Positions 8,384 to 16,944 of a stretch of DNA of 64,000 nt are shown piece after piece. The translations under genes were made by a program, and so were the position numbers. The number at the start of each line of letters is the position of its first letter. Position 1 is the first letter of the stretch. The notes below the pieces were generated by a model. That model had not been told where the DNA came from, searched no databases, and worked only from the letters and a program-made list of their open reading frames with translations. This DNA is from Methylophilus medardensis (lineage in GTDB: Bacteria; Pseudomonadota; Gammaproteobacteria; Burkholderiales; Methylophilaceae), in the NCBI RefSeq assembly GCF_006363915.1, contig NZ_CP040946.1. One strand, written 5' to 3'.

Positions 8384-8414
8384 TAAAAAAAGCACAGGCT
8401 TTTGGCCTGTGCTT
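8384..8414 (-). terminator. hairpin-T7 in front of gnd (terminator or attenuator)
   Basis: On the minus strand AAGCACAGGC and GCCTGTGCTT form a 10-bp stem followed by T7. It can end the transcript of the upstream dienelactone-hydrolase-family gene. Only about 30 bases separate it from the gnd ATG, too little for an independent promoter plus leader, so it could also act as an attenuator in a gnd leader. Confidence 0.7.
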
Positions 8415-8521
8415 GGACTAAGGTATGTATTGAACCCGCACGCAAGTTGTTTTGAAATCGCAACAAACATGAACCCGGTCAGCACCATAGTTTTCTCTCA
8501 CTCAAGTGGGATTGCAATCAC

Positions 8522-9262
8522 TTACTTGAGTACGTTTCCGAACATTTGCAAGGTCAACTGATACCCCAAATTGACCAACTGCGCATCGTAACGTTCCCCC
8601 TCATCGCGCATAAAGGCATGCTGCCCGTTGAACTCATGCCAAGTGTAATGTAAGCCAGGAATCCCAGCGAAACGGTTGTAGAGCTCGGCACGTTTATCGG
8701 CAGGGATGTGTGGGTCTTGTTTACCCCAGATCATCAGCAACTCGCCCTTGATTTCGTTCACACGCTCCATGCTGTGCTGACCCGGCTGGTTTGGAATAAT
8801 ATTGGTATGCAGATCGGTGGCGTAGAAACAGGCCGTGGCTTTTACTTCAGGCTGCAAGGCAGCACGGAAGGCCAAATGCCCCCCAATACAAAAGCCAGCT
8901 GCGCCCAAATTGCCGTCATACCAGGCTTGCGCATTGAGAAAATCAATCATGGCACGGTTATCTGTATCGTAAGCTTGCACGTCTTTTGCCATTTTATCGG
9001 CATTGCCTTTGTCGCGACCGGCATCGTCATAACCTAATACGGTGCCAACCGGATTTAACTCATGAAAAACTTCAGGTACTAACACAGCGTAACCATGTCC
9101 AGCTAAAAACCGCGCCGCCCGCTCAATAGGACCTGTTTGCTGAAAGATTTCGGAGTAAAACAAAACCGCAGGCACTTTACCATCGTGTTTTGGACGATGA
9201 ACATAAGTGCGCATCACCCCGGTCGGAGTGTTCAAATCAACGATTTCGCTTGTAATCAGCAT
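8522..9262 (-). CDS. dienelactone hydrolase family protein
   Basis: Cytosolic alpha/beta hydrolase of 246 residues. The catalytic triad is Cys125 in GFCIGG, Asp183 in WGKQDPH and His215 in NGQHAF, as in dienelactone hydrolases that use Cys as nucleophile. Classical members open dienelactones in chlorocatechol breakdown, but no catechol genes are nearby, so the physiological substrate is unknown. AAGGA sits 6 bases before the ATG. The gene is preceded by a short gap to the divergent protease gene and followed by the hairpin-T7 before gnd. Confidence 0.85.
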   Translation of the reverse strand: MLITSEIVDLNTPTGVMRTYVHRPKHDGKVPAVLFYSEIFQQTGPIERAARFLAGHGYAVLVPEVFHELNPVGTVLGYDDAGRDKGNADKMAKDVQAYDTDNRAMIDFLNAQAWYDGNLGAAGFCIGGHLAFRAALQPEVKATACFYATDLHTNIIPNQPGQHSMERVNEIKGELLMIWGKQDPHIPADKRAELYNRFAGIPGLHYTWHEFNGQHAFMRDEGERYDAQLVNLGYQLTLQMFGNVLK

Positions 9263-9418
9263 GGTAAATCCTTAAACAATCAAAAATATCGGCTATTCTA
9301 GCGCTGTTTGAGTGGCTTTTCACAACGTTTCTCGCCTGAAATAAGAATTTTTTGCACTTTTTAGGCCAAACACCTCTCACAGCAATCAATGCCACTACAA
9401 ACAAAAAGGAATGCCAAG

Positions 9419-10435
9419 ATGCGCGTGTTGTCGCTTGTATTTATGCTGTCAGTGAATCTGCACCTGAGTTCGATCGCGCAGTCTGAGCCAGATCGTGAAT
9501 TGGTTTATCGACTCAAGGCGTCCGTGGTTAAAGTCCACGCTATCACCGCCACAGGCGGTCACGGTGTTGGTAGCGGGGTGGTGGTCGCTCCGGATACGGT
9601 GGCAACCAGCTGCCACGTCGTTGCAAACAGCAGCGGCATTAGTATTTCTAAGTTTGGTGACAGCATGAGCCCAGTCGGCATGATCGCGGATTGGAAACAT
9701 GACATCTGCTTATTAAAATTTAAATATCTAGAATTACCCGCTGCCAAATTGGCCTCCGCCGCTACACTCCACTATGGCGACGAAGTATTTTCGATTGGCT
9801 TTCCGGGCGGCCCACCCAAACCACAAACCATCTCCGGCAAAGTGCGCGCGCTTTATGCCTATGATGACAGCCTCGTTGTTCGTACCGATGCCGCTTTTAT
9901 CATGGGCTCAAGCGGTAGCCCGACCTTTAATCAGGCAGGCGAACTGGTGTCGTTGAGTACGTTTAAAAGTCCAGGTAAAAATGCCTACTTTTACAGTGTG
10001 CCGGTCGAATGGATTCAACGCTTGATGTCGGGCGAGCAAGTGACCAGCGCAGTACCCACCGCGACACCGTTTTGGGACTTGCCACTTGAGCAACGACCTT
10101 TCTGGATGCAGGTGGTGCTTCCTTATCAAGCTGGCGACTGGCCGATGCTAGAGACACTTGCACGTCAATGGCTGACTGTGCAAGCTGACTCCGCGGAAGC
10201 TTACTTTTATCTCGCCAGCGCCCTGCACGGCCAAGGCCAGACGGGGCCTGCGCAACAGGCCTATTTGCGCGCGGTGAGCTTGCAACCAGCCCACATCGAT
10301 GCCTGGAGCGGCCTCGCTATTTTGGCAGAGCAGACCCAACAACCTACGCTCTACAGCGATGCCGAGCAGCACATCCGGCAATTAGATAGCCAGATTTGGG
10401 CAGATGTACAACGCCGTATGCAACAGGCGCAGTAG
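9419..10435 (+). CDS. secreted trypsin-like serine protease with TPR repeats
   Basis: Predicted periplasmic protein of 338 residues. After a signal peptide (1-20) comes a trypsin-like/DegP-type protease fold with His66 (SCHVV), Asp95 (HDICLL) and Ser165 (GSSGSP), all in place. The C-terminal part (about 235-335) has two or three TPR-like repeats (YLASALHGQGQTGPAQQAY) that could hold partner proteins. There is no PDZ domain, unlike DegP. AAAGGA sits 8 bases before this ATG; an in-frame ATG ten codons upstream has none. Substrate unknown. Confidence 0.8.
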   Translation: MRVLSLVFMLSVNLHLSSIAQSEPDRELVYRLKASVVKVHAITATGGHGVGSGVVVAPDTVATSCHVVANSSGISISKFGDSMSPVGMIADWKHDICLLKFKYLELPAAKLASAATLHYGDEVFSIGFPGGPPKPQTISGKVRALYAYDDSLVVRTDAAFIMGSSGSPTFNQAGELVSLSTFKSPGKNAYFYSVPVEWIQRLMSGEQVTSAVPTATPFWDLPLEQRPFWMQVVLPYQAGDWPMLETLARQWLTVQADSAEAYFYLASALHGQGQTGPAQQAYLRAVSLQPAHIDAWSGLAILAEQTQQPTLYSDAEQHIRQLDSQIWADVQRRMQQAQ

Positions 10436-10502
10436 CATGATCAAGCGCCCCTGCTCTGATAGAATACGTTTTTTTTTTGATGTTCACTTAGATAACTCAG
10501 CC

Positions 10503-11783
10503 ATGACCTCACGCAACCAGCAACTGTTTGAAAAATCCCAGCAACTGATTCCAGGTGGCGTCAATTCGCCCGTGCGCGCATTCCGCAGCGTCGGCGGCAC
10601 CCCAATCTTTTTCAAAAAAGGACTGGGCTCCAAGTTGTGGGATGTCGATGGCAAAGAATATATCGACTACATCAACTCCTGGGGGCCGATGATTTTGGGT
10701 CACGCCCACCCTGAAGTGATTGCAGCGGTACAGCAAGCGGCTACCAACAGCTTAAGCTTCGGTGCGCCCACCGGCCTCGAGTTAGAAATGGCTGAGCTGC
10801 TTAACCGCTTAGTGCCGAGTATGGAGCAAGTGCGCTTGGTCAGTAGCGGGACAGAGGCCACCATGAGCGCCATTCGCGTGGCGCGCGGCTTTACCAAACG
10901 CAACAAAATCATCAAGTTTGAGGGTTGTTATCACGGACATGCCGATGCCTTATTGGTGAAGGCTGGTTCTGGTTTGCTCACCTTCGGCGAGCCGAGCTCG
11001 GCAGGCGTACCAGCCGAGGTGGCAGCACACACCCTGACCCTAGATTACAACAACACACAAATGCTCAGAGATACCTTTGCGAGCATCGGCGATGAAATTG
11101 CCTGCGTTATTTTAGAACCTGTTGTTGGCAACATGAACCTGATCGTACCTGACCAAGCGTTTTTGCAAACACTGCGCGAAGTATGCACTCAACATGGCAC
11201 CGTGCTCATTTTCGATGAAGTGATGACGGGGTTCCGCGTGGCGCTAGGCGGCGCTCAAGCACTGTATGGCATCACCCCGGACATGACGACGCTAGGCAAA
11301 GTCATCGGTGGCGGCTTGCCGGTGGGCGCATTCGGTGGGCGTAAAGACATTATGAGCGTGTTGGCACCGCTTGGCTCGGTTTACCAAGCAGGCACCCTAT
11401 CCGGCAACCCGGTGGCGGTGACCGCCGGCCTCACCACGCTCAAACTGATCCAAACCCCCGGCTTCCACGACAAACTGACCGCGCAAACCACTAAGCTGAC
11501 CGAGGGACTGATGCAAGCCGCGCGCCAAGCAGGCGTTACCTTCAGTGCGCAAAACGTAGGCGGTATGTTTGGCATTTACTTCAGCGCACAACTTCCAACC
11601 AGTTATGCAGACATGATGCGTGCAGACAAAAACGCTTTTAACAAGTTTTTTCATAGCATGCTGGATAGTGGCATCTATCTTGGCCCCTCTGCGTTTGAGG
11701 CCGGTTTTGTCTCTGCTGCACATAGCGATGAGGATATTGCACACACCATACAAGCAGCAGCAATTGCTTTTGCGAGCCTGTAA
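10503..11783 (+). CDS. hemL: glutamate-1-semialdehyde 2,1-aminomutase HemL
   Basis: PLP enzyme that converts glutamate-1-semialdehyde to 5-aminolevulinate, completing the C5 route to tetrapyrroles. The 426-residue protein starts MTSRNQQLFEKSQQLIPGG and contains the GVNSPVRAF entry motif. The PLP-lysine segment is LGKVIGGGLPVGAFGG. In-frame codons run further upstream to 10404, but homologous sequence begins at 10503. A weak ribosome binding site is all that precedes it. A very stable GC hairpin follows the stop. hemE, a later step, lies 7 kb downstream beyond gltBD. Confidence 0.96.
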   Translation: MTSRNQQLFEKSQQLIPGGVNSPVRAFRSVGGTPIFFKKGLGSKLWDVDGKEYIDYINSWGPMILGHAHPEVIAAVQQAATNSLSFGAPTGLELEMAELLNRLVPSMEQVRLVSSGTEATMSAIRVARGFTKRNKIIKFEGCYHGHADALLVKAGSGLLTFGEPSSAGVPAEVAAHTLTLDYNNTQMLRDTFASIGDEIACVILEPVVGNMNLIVPDQAFLQTLREVCTQHGTVLIFDEVMTGFRVALGGAQALYGITPDMTTLGKVIGGGLPVGAFGGRKDIMSVLAPLGSVYQAGTLSGNPVAVTAGLTTLKLIQTPGFHDKLTAQTTKLTEGLMQAARQAGVTFSAQNVGGMFGIYFSAQLPTSYADMMRADKNAFNKFFHSMLDSGIYLGPSAFEAGFVSAAHSDEDIAHTIQAAAIAFASL

Positions 11784-11796
11784 AGCGAACGCTTAA

Positions 11797-11829
11797 GCGC
11801 TGCGCGCGCAATCAGAGCGCGCGCAGCGC
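11797..11829. terminator. very stable 13-bp GC hairpin after hemL
   Basis: Arms at 11797-11809 and 11817-11829 are perfect 13-bp complements made almost only of G and C, with a 7-base loop. No T-run follows directly (only a TTTT a dozen bases on), so it may act as an mRNA 3' stabiliser or a factor-assisted terminator rather than a classical intrinsic one. Confidence 0.55.
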
Positions 11830-12111
11830 AAACTAGAGCTTTTCGACGCCCTCCCCACAGTCAATCAAAAACCATCCAAGCGTCATCCTGATCACAGCGC
11901 AACTTTGCCCTGCTGGCCGCGCGAGGATCAGCTAAACCACCGACCATATTCAACCCCGCATCCGTCCAGCAACCGCCACCATCCGTGGCGCGGGGACCTT
12001 GAGCACACAGACAACGGCAGCCTGAGTGACTATTTTTTGCAGGTAAACAAAAATCATTCTCAACTGAGTTAAAAAAATGAATTTATCCGTTATTTAACGC
12101 AGGCTAAACAA
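11830..12111. other. intergenic DNA upstream of gltB with an orphan Cys-rich open frame
   Basis: No supported gene. On the minus strand a stop-free frame of about 74 codons (11861-12082) encodes a Cys-rich sequence including GCRCLCAQGP and TDGGGCW, but it has no ATG or GTG start. A Fur-like half-matching motif, GAGAATGATT on the minus strand, lies at about 12048-12062. The frame could be a decayed gene or chance. Confidence 0.25.
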
Positions 12112-12140
12112 TTGAAATTGCTAAACTTTAACGGTATCAT
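12112..12140 (+). promoter_or_regulatory. sigma-70 promoter of gltB
   Basis: TTGAAA (12112-12117) and TATCAT (12135-12140) are separated by exactly 17 bases. They sit 27 bases upstream of the first possible gltB start codon. Confidence 0.55.
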
Positions 12141-12166
12141 TGAAGGTTCCTCCAAATGTTTTGTAA

Positions 12167-15100
12167 GTGAAGAATCTGGCAATGGACATGCAGTCTGACA
12201 ACAACGTGATGAGTGCTTCTCAAGATACCGCAACCGCTCTGGATGACCAGTTTGGTTTAGCTCCCCAGTCTCAAGGTTTATACGACAGACGCCACGAAAA
12301 AGATAGCTGTGGCGTTGGCTTTGTCGCCCATATCAAGGGCAAGAAAAGCCACGAAATTGTCGCCATGGGCCTGCAGCTGCTAGACAACCTGACGCACCGC
12401 GGCGCAACGGGTTACGACCCAAAACTGGGCGATGGTGCCGGCTTGCTGATGCAAATGCCTGACACCTTCATGCGTGAGGAGGCGGCCAAGCTAGGCCTCA
12501 CGTTGCCAGCTGCAGGGCATTATGCTGTAGGGCAGGCTTTCTTACCGCAAAATGCAAATAACCGCGCGCAATGTGAAGCCATTTTTGCCAGCATTATTGC
12601 TGAAGAAAATCAAACCCTGTTGGGTTGGCGCGATGTGCCTGTCGACAACAGCAATATTGCTGATGCGGCTCGTGCGGTTGAACCCGTCATGCGGCAAGTA
12701 TTCATTGCCAGCACCACCACCGACACCGTTGCATTTGAACGTAAGTGCTTTGTCATTCGTAAGCGCATTGAGCATGCCATTCGTGCGCTCAACTTACAGG
12801 ACAAAGCGCAGTTTTATATGCCGTCTTTCTCCTCCCGCACCATTGTCTACAAAGGCATGTTGTTGGCAAACGAAGTAGGCGTTTACTACAAAGACTTGAA
12901 AGACGCGCGCGTGGTTTCTGGACTGGCGCTGGTCCACCAACGTTTTTCTACCAACACGTTCCCAGCTTGGGACTTAGCCCACCCGTTCCGGATGATTGCA
13001 CACAACGGTGAAATCAACACCGTGCAAGGCAACGTCAATTGGATGGCAGCCCGTCACGAGACGATGAAATCTGCCGTGTTAGGTGAAGACCTGGAAAAAT
13101 TATGGCCATTGATCGCTGAAGGTCAGTCTGACTCTGCTTGCTTTGACAATTGCTTAGAATTGCTGGTGGCAGGTGGTTACAGCTTGCCGCATGCCATGAT
13201 GATGCTGATTCCTGAAGCATGGGCCGGCAATCCATTGATGGATGAAGACCGCCGTGCTTTCTACGAGTACCACGCGGCATTGATGGAGCCATGGGATGGC
13301 CCAGCTGCGGTCGCGTTTACTGACGGTAAAATGATTGGCGCCACGCTCGACCGTAACGGCTTGCGTCCTGCACGCTATTTAGTGACTGAAGATGACATCG
13401 TGATGATGGCTTCTGAAATGGGCGTGATCACCTTCCCACAAGAAAAAATCGTTAAAAAATGGCGCTTGCAACCAGGCAAAATGTTGCTGATTGATATGGA
13501 ACAAGGCCGCATTATTGACGATGAAGAAGTGAAAACCGCACTGGCAAAAGCCAAACCCTATCGTCAATGGATTGAACAAACCCGTTTTCATTTGACGGAA
13601 TTGCCTAGCGTGAGCGCTGGCGACATTCGCTTGAATGAAAACTTGCTAGATACCCAACAAGCATTTGGCTACTCGCAAGAAGATCTCAAGTTTGTGTTGC
13701 AGCCAATGATAGACAATGGTGAAGAAGGTTCTGGCTCTATGGGGAATGACGCAGCGCTGCCTGTGTTATCCAACAAAGCCAAAACACTTTACAACTACTT
13801 TAAGCAGCTGTTTGCGCAAGTCACTAACCCGCCCATTGACCCAATTCGTGAAGAATTGGTGATGTCGCTGGTGACATTTATCGGCCCCAAACCAAACCTG
13901 CTAGCGGTGGATGAGACCAATCCACCGATCCGCCTGGAAAGCAACCAGCCAGTCTTGAGTCTTGATGGTCTCGAAAAACTTAAACAGATTGAAACGCTCA
14001 CCAAAGGCCAATTCAAATCTCTCGTCCTTGACCTGACCTACGACGTGGCGCTTGGCAAAGCAGGTATGAAGCAGGCGCTAGATCTATTGCATGATCAAGC
14101 TGAAAAAGCGGTGCATGATGGTTATAACGTCCTCATCTTGTCTGACCGCGCCCTGTCCGCGACACGCATTGCTATTCCGGCATTGCTGGCCTGTTCGGCC
14201 ACACACGAGTTTTTAGTCAAAGCCGGTTTGCGTACCAGCACCGGTTTGGTAATTGATACCGGCTCTGCGCGTGAGGTGCATCACTTTGCCTTGCTGGCAG
14301 GTTACGGCGCTGAAGCGGTATGCCCATGGTTGGTGTATGAAACCATGAAGACCATGACGAGCGATGCTGAAAAAGCTGGCAAAAACTTTGTCAAAGCCAT
14401 CGGCAAGGGCTTATATAAAGTCATGTCAAAAATGGGCATTTCGACTTATCAGTCCTATTGTGGCGCACAAATTTTCGAGGCCATTGGCTTAAACAGCCAG
14501 TTCGTCAACGATTACTTTACAGGCACCGTCAGCCAGATCGAGGGCATTGGCCTTGAGCAAGTGGCTGAAGAAACTGTCCGTTTGCATACCCAAGCATTTG
14601 GCAGCGACCCTGTGTTATCGAATGCGCTAGAAGCAGGTGGTGATTATGCGTTCCGCGTCCGTGGTGAAGAGCACTTGTGGACACCGCAATCCATTAGCAA
14701 ATTGCAAAACGCGACACGCACTGGCCAGTATGATACCTACAAAGAATATGCTGCACTGATTAACGATCAGACCCGCCGTCACATGACCTTGCGTGGTCTA
14801 TTTGAAATCAAAGCAGCGGGCAAAGCGATCCCGCTGGAGCAAGTGGAATCCGCCAAAGAAATCGTCAAACGGTTCGCAACTGGTGCGATGTCTTTGGGCT
14901 CCATCTCGACCGAAGCCCACGCCACATTAGCGATTGCCATGAACCGCATTGGCGGCAAGTCCAACACTGGTGAAGGCGGCGAAGATATCAAACGCTTTAT
15001 TCCAGTCACTGTGGACTCGAGCATTGCGCAAGTGTTAGGCAGCGATTTAATCGAAGCCAACATCGCACTCAAAGCCGGCGACTCTATGCGTTCACGCATC

Positions 15101-16858
15101 AAACAAGTGGCTTCTGGCCGCTTTGGCGTCACCGCAGAATACCTAAGCAGTGCTGATCAAATTCAGATCAAGATGGCACAAGGCGCTAAGCCTGGTGAAG
15201 GCGGCCAATTACCCGGCCATAAAGTATCGCCTTACATCGCAAAACTACGTTTTTCAGTGCCGGGTGTGGGTTTGATTTCACCACCGCCTCATCATGATAT
15301 TTACTCGATTGAAGATTTGGCACAGCTGATTCACGACCTGAAAAACGCGAATCCAAAGGCTTCTATTTCGGTCAAACTGGTGTCTGAAACAGGCATCGGT
15401 ACGGTCGCAGCTGGCGTTGCCAAAGCCAAGTCTGATCACATTGTAGTCGCGGGCCATGATGGTGGTACGGGGGCTTCTCCAATCTCTTCCATCAAGCATG
15501 CGGGTACGCCATGGGAACTTGGTTTGGCTGAAACGCAGCAAACGCTGGTGTTGAACCAGTTGCGTGGTCGCGTCGTCGTTCAGGTCGATGGCCAAATGAA
15601 AACGGGCCGTGACGTATTGATCGGCGCCTTGCTGGGCGCGGATGAGTTCGGCTTTGCCACCGCACCACTGGTGGTTGAAGGCTGTATCATGATGCGCAAG
15701 TGCCACCTGAATACTTGTCCGGTTGGCGTGGCGACACAAGATCCCGCCTTACGTAAGAAATTTACCGGCCAGCCAGAGCATGTGGTCAACTATTTCTTCT
15801 TCGTTGCTGAAGAAGTCCGTGAGTTAATGGCCAGCATTGGTATCGCCAAGTTTGACGACCTGATTGGTCGTGCAGATTTGCTGGACATGAAAGCTGGTAT
15901 CGAACACTGGAAGATCAATGGCCTAGACTTCAGCAAGGTATTCCACTTGCCAGAAATGCCAGCCAGCGTCTCACGCAAAAACAACGACGTGCAAGACCAT
16001 GGTTTGGTCAACGCGCTCGATAATCAATTGATCGTCCTGGCCAAGCCTGCCTTAGAAAAAGGTGAAAACGTCAGCATCAACTTACCCATCGTTAACACGA
16101 ACCGGACGGTGGGCACCATGCTCTCGCATGAGGTTGCGAGCCGTTATGGTCATGCTGGGCTGCCAGATGGCACCATTAGCGTCAAATTCACCGGCACGTC
16201 TGGCCAGAGCTTTGCCGCATTCTTGGCCAAAGGCATCACGTTTGAACTGACCGGCGAAGGCAACGACTATGTGGGCAAAGGGCTATGCGGTGGACGGATT
16301 ATCATCAAACCACCCGTGACCTTCCGCGGTTTGTCTTACGAGAATATTATTGTAGGCAACACGGTCATGTACGGGGCAACCACCGGTGAAAGCTTCCTCA
16401 GCGGCGTCGCAGGTGAGCGTTTCTGTGTGCGAAACTCCGGAGCCACCGCAGTAGTCGAGGGTGTCGGTAATCACGGCTGTGAATACATGACCGGCGGCAC
16501 CGTGGTGGTGCTTGGTCAAACCGGCCAAAACTTTGCGGCGGGCATGAGCGGCGGTATCGCTTACGTGTACGACATCGATGGGAAATTTGCCCAGCGCTGC
16601 AATATGAGCATGGTCTCGCTTGAAAAAGTCGAAGGTGCGGATGCCGATATTGGTAAGGTGCAGCATTTAGGTCAGCCTGATGAAGTGATTCTAAAAGGGT
16701 TGATTGAGCAGCATCTGGCCTTGACGGGTAGTCCACGTGCGAAAGAACTTCTGGCGGATTGGCCAGTCTCACGGGCAAAATTCGTGAAAGTATTCCCAAA
16801 TGAATACAAACGCGCATTGACCGAAATGGCTGCCGCAACTGCCAAACAAGCCGCTTAA
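12167..16858 (+). CDS. gltB: glutamate synthase (NADPH) large subunit GltB
   Basis: Large subunit of GOGAT, which makes two glutamates from glutamine and 2-oxoglutarate. The 1563-residue protein begins with a propeptide that is removed to expose Cys48 (KDSCGVGF) as the amidotransferase nucleophile. The class II glutaminase domain (48 to about 430) and a central domain follow. The FMN synthase domain (about 850-1220) includes GLISPPPHHDIYSIEDL and the iron-sulfur cysteines in CIMMRKCHLNTCPVG. A GXGXG beta-helix closes the protein (GTVVVLGQTGQNFAAGMSGG). The first start is GTG at 12167; ATGs at 12182 and 12188 are alternatives, all within the propeptide. Confidence 0.97.
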   Translation: MKNLAMDMQSDNNVMSASQDTATALDDQFGLAPQSQGLYDRRHEKDSCGVGFVAHIKGKKSHEIVAMGLQLLDNLTHRGATGYDPKLGDGAGLLMQMPDTFMREEAAKLGLTLPAAGHYAVGQAFLPQNANNRAQCEAIFASIIAEENQTLLGWRDVPVDNSNIADAARAVEPVMRQVFIASTTTDTVAFERKCFVIRKRIEHAIRALNLQDKAQFYMPSFSSRTIVYKGMLLANEVGVYYKDLKDARVVSGLALVHQRFSTNTFPAWDLAHPFRMIAHNGEINTVQGNVNWMAARHETMKSAVLGEDLEKLWPLIAEGQSDSACFDNCLELLVAGGYSLPHAMMMLIPEAWAGNPLMDEDRRAFYEYHAALMEPWDGPAAVAFTDGKMIGATLDRNGLRPARYLVTEDDIVMMASEMGVITFPQEKIVKKWRLQPGKMLLIDMEQGRIIDDEEVKTALAKAKPYRQWIEQTRFHLTELPSVSAGDIRLNENLLDTQQAFGYSQEDLKFVLQPMIDNGEEGSGSMGNDAALPVLSNKAKTLYNYFKQLFAQVTNPPIDPIREELVMSLVTFIGPKPNLLAVDETNPPIRLESNQPVLSLDGLEKLKQIETLTKGQFKSLVLDLTYDVALGKAGMKQALDLLHDQAEKAVHDGYNVLILSDRALSATRIAIPALLACSATHEFLVKAGLRTSTGLVIDTGSAREVHHFALLAGYGAEAVCPWLVYETMKTMTSDAEKAGKNFVKAIGKGLYKVMSKMGISTYQSYCGAQIFEAIGLNSQFVNDYFTGTVSQIEGIGLEQVAEETVRLHTQAFGSDPVLSNALEAGGDYAFRVRGEEHLWTPQSISKLQNATRTGQYDTYKEYAALINDQTRRHMTLRGLFEIKAAGKAIPLEQVESAKEIVKRFATGAMSLGSISTEAHATLAIAMNRIGGKSNTGEGGEDIKRFIPVTVDSSIAQVLGSDLIEANIALKAGDSMRSRIKQVASGRFGVTAEYLSSADQIQIKMAQGAKPGEGGQLPGHKVSPYIAKLRFSVPGVGLISPPPHHDIYSIEDLAQLIHDLKNANPKASISVKLVSETGIGTVAAGVAKAKSDHIVVAGHDGGTGASPISSIKHAGTPWELGLAETQQTLVLNQLRGRVVVQVDGQMKTGRDVLIGALLGADEFGFATAPLVVEGCIMMRKCHLNTCPVGVATQDPALRKKFTGQPEHVVNYFFFVAEEVRELMASIGIAKFDDLIGRADLLDMKAGIEHWKINGLDFSKVFHLPEMPASVSRKNNDVQDHGLVNALDNQLIVLAKPALEKGENVSINLPIVNTNRTVGTMLSHEVASRYGHAGLPDGTISVKFTGTSGQSFAAFLAKGITFELTGEGNDYVGKGLCGGRIIIKPPVTFRGLSYENIIVGNTVMYGATTGESFLSGVAGERFCVRNSGATAVVEGVGNHGCEYMTGGTVVVLGQTGQNFAAGMSGGIAYVYDIDGKFAQRCNMSMVSLEKVEGADADIGKVQHLGQPDEVILKGLIEQHLALTGSPRAKELLADWPVSRAKFVKVFPNEYKRALTEMAAATAKQAA

Positions 16859-16877
16859 AGTTTTTGATAATTGAATA

Positions 16878-16899
16878 CCCCGCTTAGTGCGGGGACTTT
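16878..16899 (+). terminator. terminator-like hairpin between gltB and gltD
   Basis: CCCCGC (16878-16883) pairs with GCGGGG (16889-16894) around TTAGT, followed by AC and T5. It lies inside the gltB-gltD operon, so it probably causes partial termination or marks an mRNA processing end. Confidence 0.65.
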
Positions 16900-16944
16900 T
16901 TAAGGTTGCCTTAGCAAAAAGCAACAAGGAAGAGATGATTTCAC

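Noticed and set aside
11784..12166. Glutamine or glycine riboswitch in front of gltB
   Set aside because: No recognisable conserved core; only a sigma-70 promoter and a short leader are visible.
12500..16860. Long antisense frames within gltB
   Set aside because: They have no ribosome binding sites or domain content and mirror codon bias of the real gene.
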